DNA of 64,000 nt from NCBI GenBank assembly GCA_010909165.1, contig VJWM01000025.1:3190997-3254996 (forward strand), read 5' to 3'. Under the pieces are notes generated by a model. It made no database searches. It had not been told where the DNA came from and saw only the letters and a list, made by a program, of their open reading frames with translations. Numbering within the stretch: the stretch's first letter is position 1; each line of letters starts with the position of its first letter. The DNA is from Anthoceros angustus (lineage: Eukaryota > Streptophyta > Anthocerotopsida > Anthocerotales > Anthocerotaceae). The position numbers were made by a program, and so were the translations under genes. This document shows positions 31,690-44,734 of the stretch, one piece after another.

Positions 31690-31785
31690 TGAGGGGTTCC
31701 CAAGTAGCTAGGGCGGCTCGCTTGGACCAACCTACCAAGCAAGAGGGCGTAAGCTTACGATATCTAACCCGGAGGATGCTTGGGT
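31690..31785 (-). pseudogene. Chromodomain-like tail of chromovirus 1 integrase
   Basis: The minus strand reads RYRKLTPSCLVGWSKRAALA, then TWEPL. The spacing of RY, LVGW and TWEP is that of a chromodomain. Its position, after the integrase HVSMLKP motif and before the 3' LTR, defines the element as a chromovirus. Confidence 0.65.
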
Positions 31786-31989
31786 CCACATGTGGCCGGA
31801 TCGGGTGTCGTGCCGGGACGACGGATCTGCGGCTAGGGTGGCGGCCGGAAGAGCTAGGGACCGCCGAGTGGGTGCGGGTGAGTGAAGGACGCCTGAGTCC
31901 GATCCAGAGTGGCCGGTGAGTTGGTGGAGGCCGTGTTGAGTCGCGGGCCTGACCGAGGGTATCCGACCGATCCGTGTTGGGTCTTGGCA

Positions 31990-32945
31990 GAGGGAGCTCG
32001 GGTGACGATCGGCTTGAGCATCGATACGTGGAAGGTCTTGCAGATCTTCCAGTCTGCGGGAAGGGCGAGCTGGTATGCCACCGGATTGATCTGCTTGGTG
32101 ATCTCAAAGGGTCCAGTAAATCGGTAGGTGAGCTTCCCCTTGGGCTGGATGGGTGAGGGATACCGGTGAGGGCGCATACGAAGCCATACCTTCTGCCCAA
32201 CTGTGTAAGTCACTTCCCTGCGGTGTTTGTTGACGACTTGCACGATCCTGCGGGATAGTTTCTTGCGGCTTGTCAACCTCATGATACACGCCCTGGGCCG
32301 CCATGCTACCGGCCCATTTGTCCGGCAGAGGGCCGGAGGCCGAGGTGGCGGCATGATCCATAAAGAAGCTTGAGGGCGCCACCCGAGTCGCGTGCTTTGA
32401 GGTGTTGTATGCATACTCGAGCAAAGGTAACATAATTTCCCAGTTGCCTTGTTTCTCATGGGTGAAGTGTCTGAGCATGTCTTCGAGTACTTGGTTCTGT
32501 TTTTCAGTTTGCCCATTTGATTCCGGATGGCAAGCTGATGATAAGTTCTGACTGATGCCGAGGGACTCTGTGAAGCATTTCCAGAATCCAGCTGTGAACT
32601 TGGTGTCTCGGTCGGAGACAATCAAGGAATACCATGCACCCGAATATTTCAGGAATACTGCTAACTTGGGTGCCGTGGATCGGTTTGGGGGATGAAATGG
32701 CTGTCTTGGAGAGTCGGTCCATGACGACCCGAGCGTCTGCTCTTCCCGACTGGTCCGGCGGTGAGTAATGAAATCCATGGAGATGGATTCGAACCTACCT
32801 GTGGGGATTGGTAGTGGAGCAACTTGCCCGGGCGATTGATCGCCTTGGCCTGCTGAGGAGGTACAAGACCGCACCCGCTTGATGGCGCCGAGGCCATCCC
32901 AATAAAATGTTCCTTAACGCGGGCGTATGTCTTATCCACGCCGAG
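31990..32945 (-). pseudogene. Integrase of chromovirus 1
   Basis: Catalytic landmarks appear in order: SMDFIT (first Asp), IVSDRDTKFTAGFWKCFTES (second Asp), CHPESNGQTEKQNQ (Glu) and LPLLEYAYNTSKHA. Then come GQKVWLRMRPHRY, LTYRFTGPFEI and FHVSMLKP of the C-terminal region. Frameshifts separate the parts (notably near 32690 and 32280). Confidence 0.8.
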
Positions 32946-33189
32946 ATGTCCCGCTGTGGGACTGTGGAGATCATGTAGGATTGCTTTCTTGATGTCGGTG
33001 GCTGCGAAGGGATGACCAAGCGCCCCTTCTTATACGTGCAAGCATCCTTGATTGTGTACTTGCATGAGCCGGGTGACTGCCCGCACATCGAGAGTAATTG
33101 GTACACTCACCGAGGGCACCGCCCCTGGAGAGCTTCCTGCACGGCGGATGGTGTCCACCGCGTTGTCATGAGAGTGCACGCCCGCTACC

Positions 33190-33560
33190 GAGGGCATCGA
33201 ACGACGCTCGAGGGGCCCGCAACATAGCGGATGTAAGTTGAAATCAAAGGTATTCTCGCCCGCGTGCATTCAAGTCATCATCAAGAAATGTTGAAGTGAA
33301 TGATGGTTGTGGCATGTGAAGTGGCCGGTGTAGTGCCTCGAGTTTCGGTCGTGGACGATCGCGAACATTTCTTTATCGTGAATCGCGTAGTTCACCGTGC
33401 CCTTGCCTTCTTTGATTCATATGCGATAACCCGCCATCTTGGAGAGAACGCCCAATGGCGTAGCCGCCGGCATCTGTGTATCACATAAGGTGAGTGCGGG
33501 TTGGCCACGGGGCACGGGGCAGGGAGGGTCAGGCTCTTGAGTTTGAGGAAGGCCTGCTGT
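33190..33560 (-). pseudogene. RNase H region of chromovirus 1, degraded
   Basis: This corresponds to the well-preserved RNase H frame of copy 2 (59336-59036). Here it is broken by several short deletions, for example CCTCGAGTTTCGG at 33337 where copy 2 has CCTCCAGAGTTTCAG. Confidence 0.6.
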
Positions 33561-33689
33561 CTGCCCCGACCTAGTTGTAATTCCTTGGATGCGGCGGAGG
33601 GCATCTGCCGAGGGAGCGCAATCTTCTTTGAAGTCCTTGCGAACCTCCGTAGAATCAAATGCCATACCTAGGAACCCACGGAGTGGAGA

Positions 33690-34412
33690 TCTCGGGCGCC
33701 ACGGAGATTGCCCGAATCTTCGGTATCCACTGATGCCGCCGATTATATGACCGAGGTATTCGACTGTTCGAAAAACACACACTTGCTTTGGCGAATAGCT
33801 TGTGTTCGAGTGTCTCAAATACTTGTCGACCAACTTGTAGTGGCCGGGTGGTCGGATGTGGATGAGTATGTCGTCCAGAAAAACTTCAACGCCATGGCCG
33901 AGAAGGGGGCGGAGGAGTTCCTGCATTAGACATTGAAAGGTGGCGGGCGCGTTTATGAGGCCGAACGGCATGACCACAAACTCGAAGTGTCCGTGTCGAG
34001 TTCTGAAAGCTGTCTTGTACTTGTCCCCTGCTCGGATGCGGATCTGATGGAAGCCTGAGCGTAAGTCAATCTTTGTGAAGTATTTTGCTCCATGCAGTTG
34101 ATCCAGTATCTCATCCACCCGGGGCATCTGATATACATTTCTGACTGTGGCTCGATTGAGGCCCCTGTAATCGATGCAGAGGCGCCAACCGCCATCGGGC
34201 TTTCCCACCAGAAGGACTGGAGCGCCAAAAGGTGAGACTGAAGCTCTGACGAACCCCTGTTGGAGGAACTCGTCAACTTGCCATTTTATCTCTTCATTTT
34301 CCCCTGCGGATGTCCTGTAGGGCGGGATACTAACAGGTTTGTGGCCAGGGATCAGCTCGATGGCGTGATCTATGGCCTGCGTGTGGCGCCTGTGGCACGG
34401 CGAAGAGATCAA
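33690..34412 (-). pseudogene. Reverse transcriptase of chromovirus 1
   Basis: A long open stretch contains the RT blocks in order: PVSIPPYRTS, GFVRASVSPFGAPVLLVGKP, WRLCIDYRGLNRATVRNVY, YFTKIDLRSGFHQIRI, TAFRTRHGHFEFVVMPFGL, NAPATFQCLM and the catalytic box VEVFLDDILIH (DD pair intact). The frame shifts just after, in the HxKLVDKYLR region. Confidence 0.92.
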
Positions 34413-34599
34413 AGATACTCGCAGCAGCCTTCATCTGTAGGGCATCCTCGCCTTGTGCCTTGGCCGCACGGACTCGGGGTGCCTCCAAAGGTAAGACTTT
34501 CTTTAGTCTTGCTACGATGTGAAGTCACAGGGCTTTATTTAGAGCGAGATCGCAACAGTGTTTGTCAAGACGCATTTGTCTCGACATGACGTCCGGCGC

Positions 34600-36606
34600 C
34601 GGCCTGTAACCCGACGATGTTGTTTGCCCACCGATGTTCAGGTCGGAGGTCACAGCCGTGGTTTGCCGATAATGAGGTCATGGCACAACAGGGCATGAGA
34701 ATCAAGAATTTCCTCATATCCGCCGGAAGGTGACCACCGACGAGGTGTCAGATTCCTTGCCCGTATCCCGGCTGTCGAGTCAGAATTCACGTGGACTCAT
34801 GTCCGTGTCTTGTATTGCCCCCGAGAGCGGCCGTGACGGGTCATGTAGTGGTGGTCATCACGTCCCAATGTGCGGTGACACCTTGCGCGACTGCAGCTTG
34901 ATGGGGACATGGTTCAGTCACATGTATCCGACTGACCGCACCTGTGGCAAAGCTTGGAGGAGGTCTGACCGATTTCGTGGTGTCGGTCACCTCTTCAATC
35001 TTGACGGAGTGGCCACTCTTCACTGGAGCCGAGGAGGGAGCGCGCGGTGGTCCGCCGGCCTCCTTTAGCCACTTGATGAAGTCGCGACGTGAGGACAGTC
35101 TTGAGCCGCGGTTCGCCGAGGTGTAAAGCACATGTGCGCTCATGATACTTTTTCCTCTCCTCCTCCGGGATCTTGAAGACGGGTTTCTTTCTGCAAAGAT
35201 TTACCGATGCCTCGACCCCATCTCGCCTCGGTGGTTTGCGTCATTGCTTGTACTACCGCCATAGTTTATGGCGCCTTCATGGCGCTCCACCGTGGTTCCG
35301 GATTCGTTCGTTGACGCCATGAGGTCGGGCTTGAGTCCATCAATGAATTTTTCAATCTTCCGTTCTTCGTCGAGGCGAGGCATATCCAAGGTGAGTTGAG
35401 AAACTTGTCACAATACTCCAGCTGTCACGAATCTTCCGTAATTGATGATATAATTCGCCGATGGTTAAGCGTGAAGTGCTCCAAGAAGACCGCGAACGTG
35501 TGTAGATTGGAGCCTCCATGCCCAACTCGACCGCTTCTCCTCACGCCTCCACCACCGAAGCGATCCTTCGAGAGACATCACACAAAATTGGATCTTCCGC
35601 TGGTCATCCTTTTCCGTGGCACTCGTGCACTTGTTCAGCTTATCAAGCCGCCATGTACCGCTTGGCGCCTTTTCTCATTTCCGCTGAATGGTGGTGCGGA
35701 TTTTCCTTTGGAGCTCCTTATCCACCGAGCCCGGCTTGAAGATGGGGTCACCCCCATGGATTCCACCCGGTCTTGGTAAGCCCCGCCTTTGGGCCTCCTG
35801 TTGTTCATAGCGAGGAGTTGCGGGCGAACAAGGGCTTTGATGTCCTTGTTCTCCCCTCTCGGCAAGCGACCACCAACTTCCGGAGGTGATCCTCGCCCAT
35901 ACTCCGGGTTGGGTCCGCCCCGCCCCTTCTCTCACGTCACTGTCTTGACCGAGCCGTGCATGTCACATTGTTGCTAAGCGGTGAGCCTCGCGGGCCGTGC
36001 GCTAGCGGGTGCCGGGACCCACGCACATGGCTTGCGTGGTGCCCGACGGGGCCGGATCGAGGGCCCGGAGCACTCGGCCGGCGTCGAGGCGGCTCGACCT
36101 CCTCCCATCGCTTCAACCCGATTTAGGGCTCCTCGTGATCCGTGTCCTCGACGGCCGTGGAATCGAGCCTCGCAGTTCTTTCGAGTTCCGAGGTGCTTGC
36201 CAACGGCGGTCCTCGTCGATCCGCCGATCCGTTCTGCCGCAGTCATCGCCGAATTGGGTGGTGGTGTTTGCAGCGCCGCGATGGGAGGCGCGCCGCTTTC
36301 TTGCGGCCGGCCGCCGCGTGATTCGGCATAATCCGCCATCCTGCTCGCGGCGCCCGCCTCGCCACCTTCCTCCAGAGGCTCGCCGCCGCGCAGCTCGCCG
36401 GCCGCCGGGGGGCGATCTTGTTCCGCCTCGACGGTCTGCCTCGCCGCAGTTCCCCGCCCGAGGACTCGGATCGCTGAGCCACGGCGAGGGATCGTGCCGC
36501 ACCTCGAGGCGCACTGGCCACCAATCCTTGAGGGTCGTTTCATCCTCGGCCGGAGATTCGCATCTCCACCTCCGCGGGACACTTCGCTCATCTTCGCAGA
36601 GCCCAT
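34600..36606 (-). pseudogene. gag and protease region of chromovirus 1, degraded
   Basis: A gag helix is recognisable at 35389-35300 (MPRLDEERKIEKFIDGLKPD). The nucleocapsid is damaged: copy 2 keeps HMCFTCTSTEHG here, but copy 1 has lost part of it near 35130. An end-of-protease stretch near 34680 reads LPADMRKFLILMP. The Arg-rich ORFs at 35974-36606 are probably gag N-terminus in mixed frames. Confidence 0.6.
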
Positions 36607-36639
36607 GATTCCGCCGGCAAGGATCCGGATGGGGAACGA

Positions 36640-36653
36640 GGCTCGATACCAAA
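36640..36653 (-). other. Primer-binding site of chromovirus 1
   Basis: TTTGGTATCGAGCC on the minus strand starts right after the 5' LTR. It resembles the initiator-Met tRNA complement TGGTATCAGAGCC with one base missing. Confidence 0.75.
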
Positions 36654-36999
36654 TGTCGCAAGCCTCGATCGATGTCGATCTTGGAATGAATGAGCTGGAA
36701 CAAGCCGTGTTGATCTTTGCATCATGTGTACATATAGGGGTCCCGGTCTAGTGACAAGAATGTATTCCTAACTAATACGGTTGAAACTAAACCACCGGCT
36801 ATTTACTTATAATCGCTTTACCCACGGTGATTATCCCGTTATATGGCCTATTACGAACGGCAGTCAAATGTTGTCCGTGCTGCTGGAGATCCGCTCTGCT
36901 CGGACGCTGAAAAGAGGGGTGTCCAAGCCCCTCGCCCATGGACTTAATGGGTCCTCGCCCACGGCCCGCGCTTACTGAGGGTTCGAGTGGTCACCGACA
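36654..36999 (-). repeat. 5' LTR of chromovirus 1
   Basis: Collinear with 31283-31618 but ten bases longer. It has small indels in the middle (near 36870-36900). Confidence 0.9.
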
Positions 37000-37004
37000 C
37001 AATC

Positions 37005-37576
37005 TCACAGCCTACCAATGGCTCCCGCCACCCCTCCCGCCACTCCTCCCCCACCAAAACTCTCCCTCCATCCCCTTCCCACAGCGCCCAACGACAATGG
37101 TCAGTTATACAATGGCGCCTTAACGCCCACAATGGCTGGGCTACAATCGCTGGCCAACCCAATGGCTCCTCACCGCCACCTTCCCCGCCCGCCACCCTCC
37201 CTCCACGAAAAACTCTCCCTCCATCCCCTTCCCAAAGGCGTCAACGCCCACAATGGTTGGCCATACATTAGGAACGCCCGACAATAGCTGGCTGATAATG
37301 GCTCTGGCAATCACCGGCCAACGCCAATGGCTCCCTCGCCTCCCTCCTCCCCACCAAAACTCTCTCCATCCCCTTCCAATGGCGCAATGCCCGGCAATGC
37401 TACACATACAATGGCGCCTAACGCCTGACAATGGCTGGCGCAATCGGCGGGAGTATGCCAATGGCTCCCGCCGCCATCCCTCCCCGCCTCCTCTCCGCCT
37501 CGCCACCTCCCCACCAAAACTCTTACTCCATCCCCTTCCTACCCACTTCCCTCCCTCCCTCCCGCACTTCCCCGCC
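37005..37576. repeat. Satellite block resuming after chromovirus 1
   Basis: AGCCTACCAATGGCTCC continues the satellite sentence broken at 31282. Many short deletions are present. Confidence 0.8.
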
Positions 37577-37922
37577 AAATTTTAAGAAAAGGCTCTACAA
37601 CATAATCTACAACAAGGGAGCCACGTCATCGCATGCAACGGTAAATGGCTTCCAATCATATTTTGTGATTAGTGATATTAATAAAGATTTTAAAAAAAAA
37701 AGATCAAATTTTGAAAAAAAGGCTTTACAACGTAATCTACAACGAAGGAGCTACGTCATTGATCCGTTGTTGTAAATGAGCACCAAAAGAGTGCCATATC
37801 ATCCAACTAGAAACCCGCATTGTAAACAGTCTTAAAACGCCACATCACCAAAACTTAAACCAATACAACGGAGGTTTTTAGACGTAAAGATTGGGACTTT
37901 ACAAAAGGGGTTTTGTAAAACC
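37577..37922. repeat. ~350-bp module 3a
   Basis: First of a pair. Several small deletions in the second half (TACAACGGAGGTTTTTAGAC). Confidence 0.85.
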
Positions 37923-38083
37923 TCCTCCTCCGCCACCCCTCGCCTACCACCTCCATCCTCCTTAATGGCGCCTAACGCCCGACAATGGCCCCGCCTCCTC
38001 CCCGCCTTCCCACCCTCCCCACCAAAACTCTTACTCCATCCCCTTCCCACCCACTTCCCCCTCCCTCCCGCACCTTCCCCGCC

Positions 38084-38433
38084 AAATTTTAAGAAAAGGC
38101 TTTACAACATAATCCTACAAAAGGGAGAGCCACGCATCGCATGCAACGTAAATGGCTTCCAATCATATTTTGTGATTAGTGATATTAATAAAGATTTTTA
38201 TAAAAGATCAAATTTTAAAAAAAGGCTTTTACAACGTAATCTACAACGAAGGAGCTACTTCATTGATACATGTTGTAAATGAGCACCCAAAAGAGTGCCA
38301 TATCATCCAACTAGAAACCCGCATTATGTAGGTCTTAAAACTTGCCACATCAATAAAACTTAAACCAATTTACAGGGAGGTTTTAGGCGTTGTAAAGATT
38401 GGAACATTTACAAAAGGGGTTTTGTAAAACCCC
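38084..38433. repeat. ~350-bp module 3b
   Basis: Second of a pair. The terminal hairpin is intact. Confidence 0.85.
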
Positions 38434-40234
38434 TCCTCCCGCCCGCCACCCCTCGCTACCACCCTCCATCCCCCCTTCCCAAAGGCGCCTAACCCCGACA
38501 TATGGCTAGCCATACAATGGTGGGTTCGACAATCGGCCAGCCGCCTAATGGCTCCCCCACGCACCTCTACCACTTTGCAACCCTCCCCACCAAAACTCTC
38601 CTCCATCCCCTTCCGAATGGCATCCAACATCACAATGGTTGGCTATACAATGGCGCTGCAACGCCACAAGCTGGTCTGACACTGGCGACAATGTCCAGCC
38701 GCCTACCAATGCCTCCCCCACCCCTCCCCGCTGCCACTCCTCCTCCCACCAAAACTCTCCCTCCATGCAGTTCCCAATGGCGCAACGCCGCCAATGGATG
38801 GCCTACAATGGCGCCTAACGCCCCTACAATGGCTGGCCCAATGGCTTCGACAATGTGTGACCTATCAATGGGTCCTGCTGCCACCCCTCCTCCACCAAAA
38901 CTCTCCCTCCATCCCCTTCAAAGGCGCCCAACGCTTGATACAATGGATGGCCATACAATGGCGCCCAACGCCCGACAATGGGTGCTGGACAATGGCCGGC
39001 GACAATCACTGCCACCTACCACTCCCGCCACCCCTCCCCTGCTCTCCCTCCCACCAAAACTCTCCCTCCATCCCCTTCCCAATGGCGTCCAACGCGAATG
39101 GCCATATTAATGGCGCTAACGCCCGACAATGGTCGCCCGATAATGCCCCACAATCACCGCCATGCCAATGGCTCCCGCCGCCCGCCACCCCTCCCACCGC
39201 CAATCCTCCCCCACCAAAAACTCTCCTCCATCCTCCTTTAATGGCTAACGCCGACAATGGTGTAACTGGGGCGGGCGGTCGACAATGGCCGGGCCGACAA
39301 TGGTCCCGACAATGGTCTGGCCCGACAATGGTGGTCGACTGACAATGACTTGCCCGACAATGACGGCCTTACAATGGTTGGCCGACAATGGGCACGGGCC
39401 AATGGTCGGGTTGACCGGTTGGCCCGACAATGGCGGCCGGGCTTACCAATGGCGCTCGAAGTGGCTCGACAATGGCTGGGTCGACAATGGCGGCCCGACA
39501 ATGGCTGGCCCGACAATGGCCGCCACTAATGGTCCCAACGCCCGACAATGGGCCTCCAATACATGGCCCGACCCGCTGCCACAATGGCTCCCCTGCCCCG
39601 CTTCCTCCCGCCTCCTCCCGCCTCCTTGCTCCTCGCCACCCTCCCCACCAAAACTCTCCTCCATCCCCTTCCCAATGGCGTCCCGACAATGGTTGGCCAT
39701 ACAACACGCCAACGCCCACAATGGTTGGCGACAATGGCGCCCGACAATCATGCCCGCCAATGTATCTAACGCCTCCCCGCCACCGCCTCCCCACCAAAAC
39801 TCTCCTCCATCCCCTTCCTAATGGCGTCCGCTGACAATGGTTGGCTACAATGGCGCCCAACGCCCGACAATGGCCCGAAAATGGCGCCGACAATCGCCGC
39901 CACCGCCAATCTGCCACCCTCCCCACCCAAAACTCTCCTCCATCCCCTTCCCAATGGCGTCCGATGTCTGGCACAATGGTTGGCTGAACGGCGCCCAGCT
40001 ACAATGGCGGCGATAGTGGGTGGCCCGATTCGTGGCCAGCCCGCCAATGGCTCCCCCACACCCCTCCCCTCCGCCACCCTCCCCACCAAAATTCTCCTCC
40101 ATCCCCTTCCCAATGGCGCCCCAATCACGAACAATGGTTGGCCATATGGCGCCTAACGCCCGACAATGGTTCTTAAAATGGCCCGACAATCCGCCGATCA
40201 ATGGGTCCTCGCGTCGCCCCCACCAAAACCTCCT
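38434..40234. repeat. Long satellite block, unit 3
   Basis: Collinear with 28659-30433. The 15-bp sub-array is at about 39240-39530. Confidence 0.8.
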
Positions 40235-40276
40235 TGGCGACCAGGAAGATTGGTTTGCACAATGCACCACATGAGG
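40235..40276 (+). pseudogene. PHD-like coda 3, eroded
   Basis: GGAAGATTGGTTTGCACAAT then GCACCACATGA has lost bases in the WFCAQC part. Confidence 0.3.
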
Positions 40277-40392
40277 CGTCGTATATTAGTCTCTACTTGA
40301 TAATGTTGACCCCACACATGGTTGTTGCACCTATATATCCGTATTAGATTTGTTTGCTTGTTGAAAGTGCTTAGAATTCAGTGCTTACGCCA

Positions 40393-40820
40393 CACAGTTG
40401 CACCAGGATACTAATCTGCCACTTGGTGTTTGATTGGCATTAATTAATCTAACTACATATCTTTTAGTAAGTAATTAGTGTTAATTAATCTAATTACTTA
40501 TCTTTAAGTAAGTAATTAGTGTTAATTATTCTAACTACATATCTTTTAGTAAGTAATTAATGTTAATAATTACTTATCTTTAAGTAAGTAATTGAGTGTT
40601 AATTAATCAATTACTTATCTTTAAGTAAGTAAAAAATTAATCTAAGATGCTTATCTTGTAAGTAATTAATGTTAATTAATATAATTACCATTAAAGCAAT
40701 AGTGTAATAATCCAATACTTATCTTTAAATGAAGTAATTAATAAAGATGTATGTTAATTAAGCATATTAGTGTTAATTAAACATGATTAGTGTGATAAGC
40801 CAAGAATATCCTCTGGCATA
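40393..40820. repeat. AT-rich 41-bp array, copy 4, eroded
   Basis: The most damaged copy, with many deletions and truncated units between 40,560 and 40,800. Confidence 0.8.
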
Positions 40821-40879
40821 TTCCGTATTAATATAAACGATTCTTAGGATATTTATCTTGCATAATATGATATCCAAGA

Positions 40880-41479
40880 ATATTTAACTGACAATGGTCG
40901 GCCATACAACGTTTCAACGCCCGAAAATGGCTGGAGCAATGATGGCCCGACAATCGCCACCAGCCTACCAATGGCTCGCTCTTTGCCACCCCTCGCACCT
41001 CCCCACCAAAACTCTCCTCCATCCCCTTCCCAATGGCGTCCCCACACAATGGTGGCCTGATGCCCTTAATTCCCACAATGGCTGGCCCGACAATCACCAG
41101 CCTCCCAATGGCTCCTGCCACCGCCACCCCTCCCCGCGCCACCTCCCTCCACCAAAACTCTCCTCCATCCCCTTCCCAAAGTGAACGCCTGACAATGGTT
41201 GGTATACTGATAACGCCCGACAATGAATGTCGATAATGGCTGGACAATGTGTAGCCCATTGACTCCCGCCTCCCTCCTCCCCACCAAAAACTCTCCATCC
41301 CCCTTCCCATTTAGCGTCCAATGCGACAATGGTTGGGCTGTACAATGCGTAACGCCCGACAATGGCTGCCGACAGTTAGTAGCCAATGGCTCCTACCATC
41401 CTCCCGCCTCTGCTGCCACCCCTCCTCACCAAAACTCTTTTCTTCCTACCCACTCCCCTCCTCCTCCCCGCACCTTCCA
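40880..41479. repeat. Short satellite block, unit 4
   Basis: Same order as 27140-27808, heavily indel-laden. Confidence 0.75.
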
Positions 41480-41797
41480 CAATTTAAGGCATAATCTACA
41501 AGGAAAGCCAATCATCGTGCAAGGTAAATGGCTTCCAATCATATTTTGTGATTGTTTATATTAATAAAGATTTTACAAAAAAAGATTAAATTTTGAAAAA
41601 AAGGCTTTTACAACGAATCGGAATCTACGAGCTAATGATCTGTTGTAAATGAGCACCAAAAGAGTGCCATATCATCCAACTAGAAACCGCATTGTAAAAC
41701 CGAGTCTTAAAACTTGCCATATCAAAATTTTAAACCAATTTAGCGGAGGTTTTTAGGCGTTGTAGTTGGGACTTTTAAAAGGGGTTTTGTAAGCCCC
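41480..41797. repeat. ~350-bp module 4a, eroded
   Basis: The start is reduced to CAATTTAAGG, and the ACAACAAGGGAGCCACGTCA part is mostly lost. Confidence 0.75.
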
Positions 41798-41949
41798 TCC
41801 TCCCGCCCGCCACCCCCTCGCCCCTACCACCCCTCCATCCTTCCCAATGGCGAACGCAACAAATGGCTCCCGCCTCCTCCCGCCACCTCCCCACCAAAAC
41901 TCTTACCCATCCCCTTCCTGCACTTCCCCTCCTCCCTCACTTCTTCCCC

Positions 41950-42293
41950 AAATTTTGAAAAGGCTTTTACAACATAATCCTACAACAAGACACATCGCAT
42001 GCACCAGAAATGGCTTCCAATCATATTTTGTGATTAGTGATATTAATAAAGATTTTATAAAAAAAGATCAAATTTTAAAAAAAAGGCTTTTACAACGTAA
42101 TCTACGCTAAGGAGCTACTTCATTGATCATTGTTGTAAATGAGCACCAAAAGAGTGCCATATCATCCAACTAGAAACCCGCATTATACCAGGTCTTAAAA
42201 CTTGCCACCACATCAGTAAACTTAAACAATTTAGCGGAGGTTTTGTGCGTTATAAGATTGGAACATTTACAAAAGGGGTTTTGTAAAACCCCC
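41950..42293. repeat. ~350-bp module 4b
   Basis: Second of a pair. The hairpin end is preserved. Confidence 0.8.
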
Positions 42294-44017
42294 TCTCCCG
42301 CCACCGCCTTACCACCTCCATCCCCTTCCCAAAGGTTTAACCCCGACAATGGCTACTACAATGGTTGGCGACAATCACCGCCATTACATGGCTCCCCGCT
42401 TGCCACCTCCTACCCGCTGCAACCCTCCCCCACAAAACTCCTCCATCCCCCTTAATGGCATCCAGCCTTGAGCAATGGTTACATACCACGCCTTGAATAC
42501 ACAACGGCTGGCCCGATAACGGCGGCGACAATAGCCTGTTGATCCTCCGCCACCCCCTCCCGCGCCACTCCTCCCCACCAAAACTCTCCTCCATGCGGTT
42601 CCCAATGGCGCAACGTCCACAATGGATGGCCATACAATGGCGCCTAAGCCTACAGGTTGCTCAGCCCCGACAATCGTGGCCAGCCATCAATGGGTCCTGC
42701 CACTCCTCCCCACCAAAAACTCTCCTCCATCCCCCTTCCCAATGGCGTCCAGCCCCGACAATGGATAGCCCTGGCGCTAACGCCCGACAATGGCGGCGAT
42801 AATGGCTTTGGCCCGACAATCAATACCAATGGCTCCCCTTTGCCACCTCCTCCGCCACTCCTCCATCCCACCAAAACTCTCCTCCATCCCCCTTCCCAAT
42901 GGCATCCAGCAGTGCTGGCTATACAATCGCCCAACGCCCGACAATCTTTGACAATGGCTTGTGACAACAATCGGCTAAGTGCCAATAGCTCCCGCCACCT
43001 CCCGCTGCCACTCCTCCCCCACCAAAACTCTCCCTCCATCCTCCTTCCCAATGGCGCCTAACGCCGACAATAGTTGGCCATGCGATGGCCACAATGGCCG
43101 CCGACAATGGCTGGCCGGACAATGGCTGGTCGGCTGACAACACTGCCCGACAATGGCCGCCTTACACAATGGTTCGACAATGGTCGGCACCGCAATGGTC
43201 CCAAGGACAATGGTTCCGATATGGGCCGGCCCGGGCCAATGGTCAGCTCGACAATGGCAGCCCCGACAATGGCCTTGGATAACGGGTGTCGCCATACAAT
43301 GGCTCGCCCGGCAATGGGTGGCCCAATAATGGTGGCTGACAATGTCACTCGCCAATGGCCCCCGCCTCCCGCCTTCCTCCCGCCTCCTCCCGCCTCCTTG
43401 CACCGCCACCCCTCCCCACCAAAAACTCTCCCTCCATCCCCTTCCCAATGGCGCCCAGCAGCGACAATGGTTAGCCATACAATGGCGCCCAACGACAATG
43501 GTGGCTGATAATGGTGGCCCGACAATGGCCGCCAACTCCCCCGCCTCCTCCCGCCACCCTCCACCAAAACTCTCCCTCCATCCCCTTCCCAATGGCGTCA
43601 GTCCCGACAATGGTTGGCCTACAATGGCGCCCAACGCATGACAATGGCGGCAAAATGGCTTTTCTGACACCGCTGGCCCGCCACCCCTCCTCGCTTGCCA
43701 CCCTCCCCCACCAAAACTCTCCTCCATCCCCTTCCCAATGGCGCCCGATGCACAGCAATGGTTGGCTACAATGGCGTAACGCCCGACAATGGCAGCTGAA
43801 GTGTGCCGGCCCGGATAACCCCGGCCATCGCCAATGGCTCCCGCCTGCCACTCCCCTGCCCGCCCTCTCCCCACCAAAATTCTCCTCCATCCCCTTCCCA
43901 ATGGCGTCCACCCAACAATGGTTGGCCATACAATGGCGCTAACGCGACAATGGCTGGCGAAAATGCCCGACCGCGGCGGTATCAATGGGTCCTCGCCACC
44001 GCCCCCACCAGCTCTCC
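42294..44017. repeat. Long satellite block, unit 4
   Basis: The 15-bp sub-array is at about 43080-43340. Confidence 0.8.
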
Positions 44018-44062
44018 TGGCGACCCCGGGAAGATTGGTGTGCACAATGCATTGGCATGAGG
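44018..44062 (+). pseudogene. PHD-like coda 4, eroded
   Basis: GGAAGATTGGTGTGCACAAT then GCATTGGCATGA lacks part of the WFC segment. Confidence 0.3.
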
Positions 44063-44219
44063 TGCGTGATGTAGTCCTACTAATGATAATGTTTTGACCT
44101 GCAGGTCTCACATTATCGAAGGGGATTTGTTTGCACCTATATACGCGTATTAGATTTGTTTGCTTGGTTTGTTGGTCGAGAAGTGCTTATATGAATTCAA
44201 GTGCTTACCTCTGCGATGT

Positions 44220-44660
44220 TGTCAGTGTGATACTAATCTGCATGGGTTTAGTGTTTGATCCATTAATCTAACTACATATCTTTTAGTAAGTAATTAGTGT
44301 TAATCTAATTACTTATCTTTAAGTATTAGTGTTAATTATTCTAACTACATATCTTTTAGTAAGTAATTAATGTTAATAATCTAATTACTTATCTTTAGTA
44401 AGTAATTAGTGTTAATTAATCTAATTACTTATCTTTAAGTAAGTAATTAATGTTAATTAATCTAAGATGCTTATCTTTAAGTAAGTAATTAATGTTAATT
44501 AATATAATTACTTATCTTTAAGTAAGTAATTAGTGTTAATTAATCTAATTACTTATCTTTAAGTAATTAATGTTAATTAATCTAAGATGCTTATGTTAAT
44601 GCATTTAAGTGTTAATTAAACATAGCAATAGCTAAGTGGATAAGCTCAAGTAATATCCTT
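44220..44660. repeat. AT-rich 41-bp array, copy 5
   Basis: About nine units, a few with deletions. It opens the second long unit. Confidence 0.85.
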
Positions 44661-44734
44661 TGGCATATTCCTTGCATATTATAGTATTCTTAGGATATTT
44701 CTTGCATATCAAATATGATATCTTAAGAATATCG

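Larger units (their letters stand above)
31283..36999 (-). mobile_element. Full-length Ty3/gypsy chromovirus 1 (LTR retrotransposon)
   Basis: 5,717 bp in minus orientation, flanked by identical CAATC target-site duplications (31278-31282 and 37000-37004). The LTRs are 336 and 346 bp and run TGTCAC to GACA on the minus strand. A primer site and polypurine tract lie at the expected inner edges. Gag, RT, RNase H, integrase and a chromodomain-like tail follow in the Ty3/gypsy order. Frames are broken by many small indels, so it is not expressible as written. It sits inside array unit 3. Confidence 0.93.

Noticed and set aside
35974-36606. Arg/Ala-rich 210-codon ORF
   Set aside because: It lies where chromovirus gag should start, but its composition reflects mixed frames of GC-rich DNA; not counted as a separate gene.
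37000-43000. Rapid true decay of array units in the middle of the window
   Set aside because: Not accepted as biology yet: differences are mostly tiny deletions even in the simple AT-rich array, which suggests consensus quality problems.
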